A stretch of DNA of 8,333 nucleotides from Candidatus Hydrogenedentota bacterium (GCA_023384315.1 JAHDWY010000162.1:1-8333), one strand, 5' to 3'. Positions 1-7,298 are shown, numbered from the stretch's first letter. A program made the numbers and translations. The notes: a model not told the origin generated them from the letters alone.

Positions 1-1
1 C

Positions 2-412
2 GCGCCGCCCATCGCGGCTGTTTTCCTCTTCGGCATCTTTTTCAAGCGCGTCAACGGCGCGGGCGCCATGGCCGCCATGGTGTCCGGGTTCGTGTTGGGC
101 ATGGGGCGACTCGTGCTCGAGCTGAATAAGGGCAGCCTGGGCGACGGCCTGCTCTTTTACATCGCCACCATCAATTTCCTTCATTTCGCCCTCTTGCTCT
201 TTGCGGTATGCACCGGAATCCTGGTCGTCGTCAGTCTGTTGACCCGGCCCGTGCCCAACGAACAACTGCGCGGTCTCACGTTCCAGACGGTTGAAAAAGA
301 AGCCGCCATCGAGGGGATTGAACTCGAGACCAAAGGCAAACGGCTGAACCTGGGCCTTACGGTTGTCCTGTTGATTGTTGTGACTGGCGTTCTCATCTAT
401 TTCCGAGGCTAA
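2..412 (+). CDS. Sodium:solute symporter (SSS/SGLT-like), C-terminal part only
   Basis: The frame is already open at the left edge and ends at TAA 410-412, so about 136 C-terminal residues are visible and the start lies outside the window. The first visible residues, APPIAAVFLFGIFFKRVN, match the conserved helix end of SLC5/SSS transporters, where PPIAAVFLxGIFxKRxN is typical. A small-residue helix follows (GAMAAMVSGFVLGMG). Next comes a long hydrophobic helix (about residues 50-80) with the family-like FLHFALLLFAVCTGILVVVSLLT stretch leading into TRPVPNEQLRGLTF. A cytoplasmic linker precedes a final transmembrane helix near the C-terminus (GLTVVLLIVVTGVLIYF). Members of this family co-transport Na+ with sugars, inositol or related solutes across the inner membrane. 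The SLTxP...L.GLTF tail favours the sugar/SGLT-like branch, but the substrate cannot be read from this fragment. An internal ATG at 68 is not a real start because homology extends upstream of it. No clear terminator follows the stop. Confidence 0.88.
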   Translation, partial: APPIAAVFLFGIFFKRVNGAGAMAAMVSGFVLGMGRLVLELNKGSLGDGLLFYIATINFLHFALLLFAVCTGILVVVSLLTRPVPNEQLRGLTFQTVEKEAAIEGIELETKGKRLNLGLTVVLLIVVTGVLIYFRG

Positions 413-497
413 TCCGCGCGACACGAGATCGCGGCGATACCGAATCCATCTCTTGGTACGAATCAACATGAAAGGGGTTGCGTTGTGAAGAGAGTCG

Positions 498-656
498 ACA
501 TCCCCCTTGATCCCCCTTCAAAGGGGGAATTGAGCCCCAATCACATCCATCGACAGTACCGCCGCTTCAAGTCCGGTTTAGGAGTTATGGAACGCCCAAG
601 ATGCGACGCAATGCGTCGCGACCTCTCCCCCTTCGAAGGGGGATTAAGGGGGATGT
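498..656. repeat. Intergenic inverted-repeat element with 31-bp ends (MITE/REP-like)
   Basis: The segment 498-528 and the reverse complement of 626-656 agree at 29 of 31 positions. Each end is itself symmetrical: 511-528 is a palindrome with a 2-nt centre, and 626-643 (TCCCCCTTCGAAGGGGGA) is a perfect 18-bp palindrome. Each end also carries two tandem units of the TCCCCCTTRA type. The ~97-bp interior contains a further hairpin at 603-619 (GCGACGCA, one base, TGCGTCGC). No transposase is encoded, and I see no clear target-site duplication next to either end. The element lies between the symporter and glucosidase genes. Translated, the ends read DIPLDPPSKGE and its relatives, a peptide string often seen in spurious ORFs over intergenic repeats of many bacteria. 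A non-autonomous mobile element or a REP/BIME-like repeat is the best description. A role in transcript ends or mRNA stability is possible but not shown. Confidence 0.75.
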
Positions 657-689
657 TCTTCGGGCTGACGTAGGATCCGCCGTTGTATC

Positions 690-699
690 CACGATCGTG
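690..699. promoter_or_regulatory. 10-bp perfect palindrome CACGATCGTG, possible operator
   Basis: CACGATCGTG is its own reverse complement and sits about 55 bp upstream of the glucosidase start, where a repressor or activator could bind. No regulator gene is visible nearby and there is only one copy. A 10-bp palindrome can occur by chance, so this is only a candidate. Confidence 0.18.
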
Positions 700-737
700 C
701 TGAGTTATCGCGAGAGTGGTTTTGTACTATCGAGTGA

Positions 738-751
738 TACTCCGTGGAGTA
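738..751 (+). promoter_or_regulatory. Ribosome-binding site of the glucosidase gene inside a palindrome
   Basis: GGAG at 746-749 lies 5 nt before ATG 755 and 8 nt before ATG 758. It is the only good Shine-Dalgarno match here, which favours these starts over GTG 716. The site forms the right arm of a perfect interrupted palindrome, TACTCC-GT-GGAGTA. The 2-nt centre is too small for a stable RNA hairpin of full length, so a DNA-level operator or chance is more likely than an RNA switch. Confidence 0.5.
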
Positions 752-754
752 CCG

Positions 755-3382
755 ATGATGACCGCTGAAGAACGGCGTTTACGCGAGGCAGCAGCACGCA
801 AGAAACACTGGCGAAAGTGGGGACCCTACCTGGCCGAACGCCAATGGGGCACCGTGCGCGAGGATTACTCCGCCGACGGCGACGCGTGGCGCTACGTCAC
901 GCATGACATGGCCCGCTCCTACACGTATCGATGGGGCGAGGACGGCATCGCCGGGATCAGCGACAACCATCAGCGGCTCTGCTTTGCCATCGCCTTGTGG
1001 AACGGGCAAGACGACATCCTCAAAGAACGGCTCTACGGTGTATCCAACCACGGCGGCAACCAGGGCGAGGATGTGAAGGAATGTTACTGGTACCTTGACG
1101 CCACGCCTTCGCACAGTTACTTGAAGTATCTGTACCGTTATCCCATCGACGGGTTTCCCTATGAACTCCTTGCCGGGGAGAGCCGCCGCCGCACGAAGAC
1201 ACAGCCGGAATTCGAGCTGGTGGACACGGGCGTGTTCAACGACGGCCGCTTCTACGATATCCAGATCGAATACGCCAAAGCGGCGCCGGAAGACATTGCG
1301 ATCCGCATCAGCTTAACCAATCGCAGTTCGGTATCGGCACAACTCACGATCCTTCCGACGCTATGGTTTCGGAACACCTGGGCCTGGACCGAGCGCGCGT
1401 TCCGTCCCTCCTTGTTGTTGGAAGATGCTCACACGGTTACGGTGATTCACGACACGCTTGGCCCATACCGGTTCTGGGCGCCGGACTGCGAAGAGATTGT
1501 GTTTACGGAAAACGAGACGAACCGGCAACGGCTGTATCAGGCGGAGAATCCAACGGAGCACGTCAAAGATGGAATCCACCGGTACATCGTCCGCGGCGAG
1601 GAGCATGGGATTGCGCGTGACGGAGGGACCAAGTGCGCTGCGCGTCACACGGTGGACCTCGAGCCTGGCGCATCGCGAACTCTCCTGCTGCAACTTGCGC
1701 GGAGCGATGCCAAAACGGCCACCAAGCAATCTCTGCAACGTTGCATCGCCAAGGCGATTCGCGAGGCCGACGACTTCTACGATGCGGCAATACCGGAGTC
1801 CGTGGCGGGCGATGAACGTCGTATCGCGCGTCAAGCATTCGCGGGTATGATTTGGAACAAGCAGTTTTACCACTACGTGGTGGAGACCTGGCTCAAAGGC
1901 GATCCCACGATGCCTCCACCCAACCGCAACACTGTCCGCAACGACGATTGGAAGCACGTTTACACTGACGACGTGCTGTCCATGCCAGACAAGTGGGAGT
2001 ACCCCTGGTTCGCCGTATGGGACTCGGCCTTTCACGCGGTGACGCATGCCCTCATCGATCCCGCGTTTGCCAAGCGCCAAATCGAACTGTTCACGCGGGA
2101 ATGGTACATGCATCCCAACGGCGAACTGCCCGCGTACGAATGGAATTTCTCCGACGCCAATCCGCCGGTCCACGCCTGGGCCGCGTTTCAGGTCTACCGC
2201 ATGGAACGCGAAGCCACCGGCAAAGGCGATACGCGATTCCTGGAAGCGGTTTTCCAGAAACTCCTCATGAATTTTACGTGGTGGGTGAATCGCAAGGACG
2301 ACAAAGGCGACAACATCTTCAACGGCGGCTTTCTCGGGATGGATAACATCGGCGTGTTCGACCGCAGCAAGCCGCTGCCCACCGGCGGCGTGCTTGAACA
2401 GAGCGACGCCACAAGCTGGATGGCCATGTACTCGCTGCGAATGCTCACCATGGCCTGGGAACTTACCGGCACCAGCAAGGCCTACGAGGATACGGCCTCG
2501 AAGTTCTTCGAGCACTTCCTCTACATCGCCAATGCCATCTACAACATCGACGGCACCGGGCAATCCCTCTGGCATCTGGAGGACAACTTTTTCTACGACC
2601 AAATCCGATTCGAGGACGGCCGGCGCGAACCAATTCGCCTACGGTCCATCGTCGGGTTGATACCGCTACTTGCCGTCGAAATCATCGACCACGGAAAACT
2701 GAAAACAACTCCCGATTTCGCCCGCCGCATGAATTGGTTCTACGAGCATCGTCCCGACCTCACCGGCAGCATTTCCTGTATTTTTGAGCCGCACGAGGCC
2801 GGGCGCTGCTGTCTTTCGCTCCTCAATCAGGACCGGTTGCGCCGCATCCTGCGCGTCATGCTGGACGAACACGAGTTCTTGTCAGACTACGGCATCCGGT
2901 CCCTCTCGCGGCATCACCTGGAGCATCCGTACATCTTCGAATCGAACGGGTATCGCGCGGAAGTGAAGTACGAACCGGCCGAGTCGGCCAGCTCTTTCTT
3001 TGGAGGCAATTCGAACTGGCGCGGTCCGGTATGGTTTCCGGTGAACTACCTGATCATCGACGCGCTCAAGCGATACCATGCATTTTGGGGACCGCGGTTC
3101 ACCGTGGAATGCCCCACCGGATCGGGGAACGAAGTGACCTTGGAGGAAGTCGCCAACGAGTTGTCGCGGCGGTTGATACGAATCTTTCAACACGGAGACG
3201 AGGGCAGGCCGTTCTGGGGGCAGGACGTGCCGCTCTTTTCCGGCCCCGACTGGAAGGACAAATTCTGGTTCCATGAGTACTTCAACGGCGACACGGGCGC
3301 CGGGCTCGGCGCGAATCATCAAACCGGTTGGACCGGTCTTGTGGCAAACCTGATCTGCCAGATGGTCCACTGCCGGGCTTGA
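755..3382 (+). CDS. GH63/MGH1-like glucosidase, (alpha/alpha)6-barrel, 875 aa
   Basis: This is a large intracellular glycoside hydrolase of the bacterial glucosidase group related to GH63 (mannosyl-oligosaccharide glucosidase, mannosyl/glucosylglycerate hydrolase-like). From the chosen start, the N-terminal region carries family hallmarks: WGPYLAERQWGTVREDYS, YRWGEDGIAGISD, LALWNG-type and GEDVKECYWYLD segments, followed by a beta-rich region with LPTLWFRNTWAW. The C-terminal catalytic barrel shows WDSAFH (D423), GMDNIGVFDR (D530), GGNSNWRGPVW (about 750-760) and WFHEYFNGDTG (E841). By comparison with GH63 motifs, D530 is the likely acid and E841 the likely base; this assignment is by eye. 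Length fits the ~880-residue family. No signal peptide is seen, so it probably acts on an oligosaccharide or compatible-solute glycoside in the cytosol; the substrate is unknown. ATG 755 (or 758) is chosen over GTG 716 because GGAG lies just upstream. The 3' end converges on the ATPase gene with 26 bp between stops and no obvious terminator. Confidence 0.87.
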   Translation: MMTAEERRLREAAARKKHWRKWGPYLAERQWGTVREDYSADGDAWRYVTHDMARSYTYRWGEDGIAGISDNHQRLCFAIALWNGQDDILKERLYGVSNHGGNQGEDVKECYWYLDATPSHSYLKYLYRYPIDGFPYELLAGESRRRTKTQPEFELVDTGVFNDGRFYDIQIEYAKAAPEDIAIRISLTNRSSVSAQLTILPTLWFRNTWAWTERAFRPSLLLEDAHTVTVIHDTLGPYRFWAPDCEEIVFTENETNRQRLYQAENPTEHVKDGIHRYIVRGEEHGIARDGGTKCAARHTVDLEPGASRTLLLQLARSDAKTATKQSLQRCIAKAIREADDFYDAAIPESVAGDERRIARQAFAGMIWNKQFYHYVVETWLKGDPTMPPPNRNTVRNDDWKHVYTDDVLSMPDKWEYPWFAVWDSAFHAVTHALIDPAFAKRQIELFTREWYMHPNGELPAYEWNFSDANPPVHAWAAFQVYRMEREATGKGDTRFLEAVFQKLLMNFTWWVNRKDDKGDNIFNGGFLGMDNIGVFDRSKPLPTGGVLEQSDATSWMAMYSLRMLTMAWELTGTSKAYEDTASKFFEHFLYIANAIYNIDGTGQSLWHLEDNFFYDQIRFEDGRREPIRLRSIVGLIPLLAVEIIDHGKLKTTPDFARRMNWFYEHRPDLTGSISCIFEPHEAGRCCLSLLNQDRLRRILRVMLDEHEFLSDYGIRSLSRHHLEHPYIFESNGYRAEVKYEPAESASSFFGGNSNWRGPVWFPVNYLIIDALKRYHAFWGPRFTVECPTGSGNEVTLEEVANELSRRLIRIFQHGDEGRPFWGQDVPLFSGPDWKDKFWFHEYFNGDTGAGLGANHQTGWTGLVANLICQMVHCRA

Positions 3383-3408
3383 CACTTCCGTCCCCGATCA
3401 GGCGTGGC

Positions 3409-4905
3409 TCATTTCAGCAGCTTGCGGCCTTCGGTTCCTTTAATACCCGTGATGACGCGCTGGAACGCCTCCTCATCGCTACACGCCGACACGGCTTCCT
3501 CACGCGTGACCAGCCCCTTCTTGTACAACTCCACCGCGTACTGGTCGAAACTCTTCATTTCCGTATCTACTTCAATGATGTTGTACAGGCGTTGAATGTC
3601 GCCTTCGAGGATGGCGTCGCGCACCATGGGCAGGTTGCAGAGCAGCAGCTCGATGCACGGAATGCGTCCGCCGCCGACCTTTTTCAGGAGGCGCTGGCAG
3701 CAAACACCTTTCAGCGTGTACGCCAACTCCTGGCGAATCACATCGCGCTCGTCGTTGGGGAAGTAACTGATAATGCGGTTCACCGTGTCCACCGCCGTCA
3801 TGGTATGCAGCGTGCTCAACACCAGATGCCCCGTCGATGCCGCGCTGATGGCCGCGCGAATCGTCTCGCGGTCGCGCATTTCGCCCACCAGCACGACATC
3901 GGGGTCTTCGCGCAAGGCGCCGCGCAGGGCATTCGCAAACGAGTACGTGTCGCGCCCGACTTGCCGCTGCGACACAATGCTCTTCTTGTCCGAATACACG
4001 AACTCGATGGGATCTTCCGTCGTGATGATGTGCGCGTGCCGCGTCGCGTTGATGTGATCGACCATCGCGGCGAGGGTGGTCGACTTGCCGCTACCGGTAA
4101 CGCCGCATACGAGGAAAAGCCCGCGATGGGCGTCGGCGATATCACGCACGTGGCTGGGAAGGTTTAAGTCCTCAAACGGGATCGGCTCCTCAGGAATGAA
4201 CCGGATCGCGAGTCCCATGGCGCCCATCTTGATGTAGCCACTGCACCGCAAATACGCGATACCCGCGAGGTGGTATTGGAAGCTGCTTTCTTTTTCGGTC
4301 TCCAACTGATCCACCTGCTGTTGGCCGCCCAGTTGGAACACCACTTCGCGCATGTCGTCGGCGCTGAGCGGCGGCAGGTCGAGCGGCTTCAGATCGCCAT
4401 CGATGCGCATATACGGTGGCGCGCCCGCGCGCAGGTGAATGTCCGAGCCCTTGTTCTGCATCATCTCTTCGATAAGGATGTTGATGTTGAAATCGAAGCG
4501 GCGGAACGACTGAATGCTGACTTGCCAGGAGCGCGATCGGAGTGTGTGCGCCGCGTTCTCCTGGACGATCTTGTCCACCGGGGCGAGTTGCTGAATCTGC
4601 GTCCACTCAAAAGGCGGTAGAATCAGCGAACACCGGCCCTCGTTGACCTTTACCTGGTTCGGAATACGCGCGGTTTCGAGTTGGCTTCGTATCGATTCGG
4701 GTTCGACGCCTTCCTTCAAGGGGAAGTCGATTCGATAATAATCCACCCGTTTGCCAAAATCCTTGGAACGCGCGACCATTTCCGTGTGGTCGGCCTTGAA
4801 GTTCAGTTCGACAGGCAGTCCCATTTTGCGGATGACTTCATGAACGCCGGTGCGGAACACGTCAAGGATGGTGCTCCGGGAATTGGTGCCGATTACAAGT
4901 GACAT
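3409..4905 (-). CDS. pilT: PilT/PilU-family type IV pilus retraction ATPase with extra N-terminal domain, 498 aa
   Basis: This is a hexameric secretion/retraction ATPase of the PilT family, acting at the cytoplasmic base of a type IV pilus. The PilT core starts near residue 136 (FNINILIEEMMQNKGSDIHLRAG, then PPYMRIDGDLK). It then shows Walker A GVTGSGKST (K274), the Asp box ITTEDPIEF (295-302), Walker B DPDVVLVGEMRD (334-345, E342) and the His box STGHLVLSTLHT (H360, H367). All key residues are present, so ATPase activity is expected. The usual PilT is ~340-370 residues; the first ~138 residues here are additional and unrecognised. The PilT C-terminal AIRNLIREGK signature appears only in a diverged form, MVRDAILEGD (427-436), so PilU or another paralogue is possible and the symbol is tentative. 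The start at 4905 has only a weak AGGA about 11 nt upstream; the next internal Met is residue 28. A sigma70-like promoter lies just upstream. No pilin or other pil genes are visible, which is common for pilT paralogues. Confidence 0.9.
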   Translation of the reverse strand: MSLVIGTNSRSTILDVFRTGVHEVIRKMGLPVELNFKADHTEMVARSKDFGKRVDYYRIDFPLKEGVEPESIRSQLETARIPNQVKVNEGRCSLILPPFEWTQIQQLAPVDKIVQENAAHTLRSRSWQVSIQSFRRFDFNINILIEEMMQNKGSDIHLRAGAPPYMRIDGDLKPLDLPPLSADDMREVVFQLGGQQQVDQLETEKESSFQYHLAGIAYLRCSGYIKMGAMGLAIRFIPEEPIPFEDLNLPSHVRDIADAHRGLFLVCGVTGSGKSTTLAAMVDHINATRHAHIITTEDPIEFVYSDKKSIVSQRQVGRDTYSFANALRGALREDPDVVLVGEMRDRETIRAAISAASTGHLVLSTLHTMTAVDTVNRIISYFPNDERDVIRQELAYTLKGVCCQRLLKKVGGGRIPCIELLLCNLPMVRDAILEGDIQRLYNIIEVDTEMKSFDQYAVELYKKGLVTREEAVSACSDEEAFQRVITGIKGTEGRKLLK

Positions 4906-4960
4906 GGGAGAGGCAGTCCTCTACTCGATTGGCCGGTTTATCGTAGAAAAAAATCGCGGG

Positions 4961-4990
4961 AGTCTAGCACCCGGCAGCGCGATGTGTCAA
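4961..4990 (-). promoter_or_regulatory. Sigma70-like extended -10 promoter for the PilT-family gene
   Basis: Read on the minus strand, a perfect -35 hexamer TTGACA (4990-4985) is followed after 18 bp by TAGACT (4966-4961). The -10 matches TATAAT at four of six positions and is preceded by TGC, the extended -10 dinucleotide pattern. Transcription would start near 4954, giving a leader of about 50 nt before ATG 4905. This is the best promoter match I found in the window. Confidence 0.55.
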
Positions 4991-5018
4991 AGGCCGAAGT
5001 CCGATTTTCGCAGCTTGG

Positions 5019-5048
5019 TTGCGCGTTCCGCCCGCCATTTGCTAAGCT
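5019..5048 (+). promoter_or_regulatory. Weak promoter candidate for the PpiD-like gene
   Basis: TTGCGC (5019-5024) and TAAGCT (5043-5048) are separated by 18 bp on the plus strand. They would give a leader of roughly 80 nt before ATG 5134. The match is modest and the spacing slightly long. The gene needs a promoter in this 228-bp divergent gap, but this particular site is uncertain. Confidence 0.22.
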
Positions 5049-5133
5049 CCTCCGGTTACGGGCGTAGACATGAATCTTTTGTTCCTCGCACTTTTCATAC
5101 GTTAGCGTCGTCTTTCGAAGGAGTCTCCTATCC

Positions 5134-7188
5134 ATGTTCATCGTTCAGGACCTGATGCGCAAGCACCGGCGTTTGTTGTTGTGGATCATTCTCGTCCTCA
5201 TTGTCGGTCCCTTCGTGCTGTGGGGCGGGTCTTTCGGCGCAGGCTCCGGCGATGACGCGGCCAACTACGGCCCCGAGCCCATCGTATCCGGGGAAATGAC
5301 CATCACAGCGGATGATTTCCGTCAGGCGCTCTACGCGGAACGGGATCGCATGGCGCAGTTCGGCCGCCAGCCTTCCGTGGAACAGATGATGGCGGACGGC
5401 ACGGCATTGCGCGTTCTCGAATCGCTGGTTAGCCGCGACATCATTACCAAACAAGCCGCGGCCCAGGGGTATGACATCGACCAGGAATACCTCACCGAGC
5501 GTATGAAGGAACTGCCCGAGTTCCAGGATCAGAACGGTAATTTCGATCCCCGGGCCTGGAACGACGTGGTCGAGCGCGGCGACGTGAACTGGAATGCCAT
5601 CTACGAGAGTCTCAGCAGTCAGGTCGGGCGGGAGCTCTACCTCGAACGGCTCATGGCCTCCGGCCGCGTCCTCGATTCGGAATTGCGCGAGCAGTTCGAG
5701 AGGGAAAACACGACGCTGGACTTGCGCTACGTCAAGATCGAGCCCCCCATCGAGCCGACCGACGCAGAGATCCAGGCCACGTATGATGAAAACTCGGATG
5801 CGTTCAGCCTCCCCGCGAAACGGAAGGCGGCGTTCGTGGCGATCCCGATTGCCGCGCCGAAGCCACCCCTCGCGGATGAACTCGTCGAACGCGCCCGCGC
5901 CGGAGAGGATTTTGCCGAGTTGGCCAAGGAGTTCTCCGAAGGTGATACAAAGGAAGACGGTGGCGACATCGGCTGGATTGCCGAAAGTCTGTCCTTGCCC
6001 GAGTATCAGAAAGTCCTGTTCGCGCTTCAGCCGGGCGACGTAAGCGAACCGGTCAAGGGACCTGCCGGCTACTACATCTACAAAGTCGATGAGGAGCGAA
6101 CGAGCGAACTGAGCGGCCAGCGCGACGTCAAGGCCCGCGAGATCGTGTTGCGCGCATCACTCGACCCGGAGGAAATGGAAGCCCGCCGCGCCAAAGCGGA
6201 AGAAATCGCGACGAAGGCACAGGAATCCAAGGACCTCGCTGCCGTCGCGTCGGAATACGGGTTGGAAGTCAAGGAAACGGACATGTTCTCGACGGACTCC
6301 CTGACCATCGAGAACGTTCCGTCGGATGACGCGCGTTTCTTCCGCGCCACGCTTTCCGCGGTGGATGAAGGCGCCGTGTCGAATGTGGTGTCGGGCCGCG
6401 AGAACCTCTATGTCGCCAAGATCATCGGTTACGAGCCGCCGCAGCCGCAGCCGCTCGAGGCGGTGCGCGAGAAAGTGCGCGAGCGCACCATTGCGGAAAT
6501 GCGCCGCTCTCCCGAGTATGCGGCGCGGGTGCAGGAAGCCGTCGACAAGATCGAGGAACAGGCCAATTCTCTGGATGACATTCCGGCCATGTTCCCCGAG
6601 ATGAACGCCACGATTGAGACCGCGGAAGATTACTCGCTAAAAGATTTCAGCTTCGGTTCTGCGCCGCCCTGGATGCCCCGCGACCTTTATGCCGCCGTCG
6701 GGGAAAAGGAAGTCGGCGCCCTTGCCGGGCCCCTTACGGACATGGTCGGCGACACCTACTTCCTCGAAGTCGCGGGGCGCACCCCGCCTAGCGAGGAAAT
6801 GTGGGAAGAGGAATGGCCTGAAGCAGAGAAGTCTATGCGGCGCATGGCGTATGACATGGCGCGCCAGGGCCGGCTCGACGACCGGCTTCGTGCTTTGCGT
6901 GAGACCACGCCGTATCCGGTCAATCAGGCGGCCTTTATGGAAGCCCTCGGCCTGAACGAGCCGGAACTCACAGGTGACACGGACGAAATGCCCGCAGAAG
7001 ACGGCGAAGCTATCACGATCGATGCGCCCACCGTGCAAGTCACCGTGCCCGATCAAGAGGGCGCGGCGAACATCACAACCGAGGTCGGGGTGACGTCCCC
7101 GGATTCCGCGGCGCCGGCCGATTCGGAATCGCAGGAAACACCGGCGGATGCGGCACCTACAGAAACACCCCCCGCCCCAAGCGAATAG
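5134..7188 (+). CDS. Membrane-anchored PpiD/SurA-like parvulin-domain folding factor, 684 aa
   Basis: This is a periplasmic folding factor of the PpiD/SurA type, which helps exported and outer-membrane proteins fold. It has a basic N-terminus (MRKHRR) and one transmembrane anchor at residues 14-32, placing the rest in the periplasm. A helical SurA-N-like region follows (about 45-215). A recognisable parvulin (PpiC) module spans about 229-322, with FAELAKEFSEGDTKEDGGDIGW and LQPGDVSEPVKGPAGYYIYKV. A second, diverged parvulin-like module follows from about 330 to 435, and then a helical C-terminal region. Residues ~612-684 form an acidic, Pro/Thr/Ala-rich tail that looks disordered. The two conserved parvulin histidines are replaced in the first module (F234 and Y314 by eye) and the first is E336 in the second, so it may be a chaperone rather than an isomerase, as reported for E. 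coli PpiD. Start ATG 5134 has GAAGGAG at 5117-5123, 10 nt upstream. A terminator-like hairpin follows. The length is near PpiD (~620) plus the tail. Confidence 0.86.
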   Translation: MFIVQDLMRKHRRLLLWIILVLIVGPFVLWGGSFGAGSGDDAANYGPEPIVSGEMTITADDFRQALYAERDRMAQFGRQPSVEQMMADGTALRVLESLVSRDIITKQAAAQGYDIDQEYLTERMKELPEFQDQNGNFDPRAWNDVVERGDVNWNAIYESLSSQVGRELYLERLMASGRVLDSELREQFERENTTLDLRYVKIEPPIEPTDAEIQATYDENSDAFSLPAKRKAAFVAIPIAAPKPPLADELVERARAGEDFAELAKEFSEGDTKEDGGDIGWIAESLSLPEYQKVLFALQPGDVSEPVKGPAGYYIYKVDEERTSELSGQRDVKAREIVLRASLDPEEMEARRAKAEEIATKAQESKDLAAVASEYGLEVKETDMFSTDSLTIENVPSDDARFFRATLSAVDEGAVSNVVSGRENLYVAKIIGYEPPQPQPLEAVREKVRERTIAEMRRSPEYAARVQEAVDKIEEQANSLDDIPAMFPEMNATIETAEDYSLKDFSFGSAPPWMPRDLYAAVGEKEVGALAGPLTDMVGDTYFLEVAGRTPPSEEMWEEEWPEAEKSMRRMAYDMARQGRLDDRLRALRETTPYPVNQAAFMEALGLNEPELTGDTDEMPAEDGEAITIDAPTVQVTVPDQEGAANITTEVGVTSPDSAAPADSESQETPADAAPTETPPAPSE

Positions 7189-7213
7189 GATTTGAATAGC
7201 ACCGATTTTGGAG

Positions 7214-7245
7214 GCGCCTTGACACTTCATCAAGGCGCGTTTCTC
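7214..7245 (+). terminator. Terminator-like hairpin after the PpiD-like gene
   Basis: GCGCCTTGA (7214-7222) and TCAAGGCGC (7230-7238) form a perfect 9-bp stem with a 7-nt loop, 25 bp after the stop codon. The following GTTTCTCC is only moderately T-rich, so it is a plausible but not ideal intrinsic terminator. It separates this gene from the downstream lipoprotein gene. Confidence 0.6.
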
Positions 7246-7298
7246 CTGTTGTTGCAGACTATTCCATCAGACTCTTGGGCGAATACGCGCTAGCCACG

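Noticed and set aside
414..434. CCGCG...CGCGG stem after the symporter stop as a terminator
   Set aside because: The stem is only 5 bp with an 11-nt loop and no T-run follows.
498..656. CRISPR array
   Set aside because: The repeated ends are inverted, only two in number and not regularly spaced, and no cas gene is nearby.
485..673. 62-codon ORF over the inverted-repeat element (starts KRVDIPLDPPSKGE)
   Set aside because: Its coding potential comes from the repeat ends read through; there is no Shine-Dalgarno site and the peptide is a known type of repeat artefact.
716..754. GTG start 13 codons upstream of the chosen glucosidase start
   Set aside because: The added residues match nothing in the family and no ribosome-binding site precedes GTG 716, whereas GGAG precedes ATG 755/758.
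1361..2602. 413-codon ORF on the minus strand
   Set aside because: It lies entirely inside the glucosidase gene, opposite strand, with no family-like motifs; high GC makes long antisense frames common.
3383..3408. Shared bidirectional terminator between the convergent genes
   Set aside because: The 26-bp gap holds no hairpin with flanking A/T runs; termination must use other signals or sites within the gene ends.
3328..4167. 279-codon plus-strand ORF
   Set aside because: It overlaps the end of the glucosidase gene and is antisense to the conserved ATPase core; the Walker and His boxes on the other strand decide the real frame.
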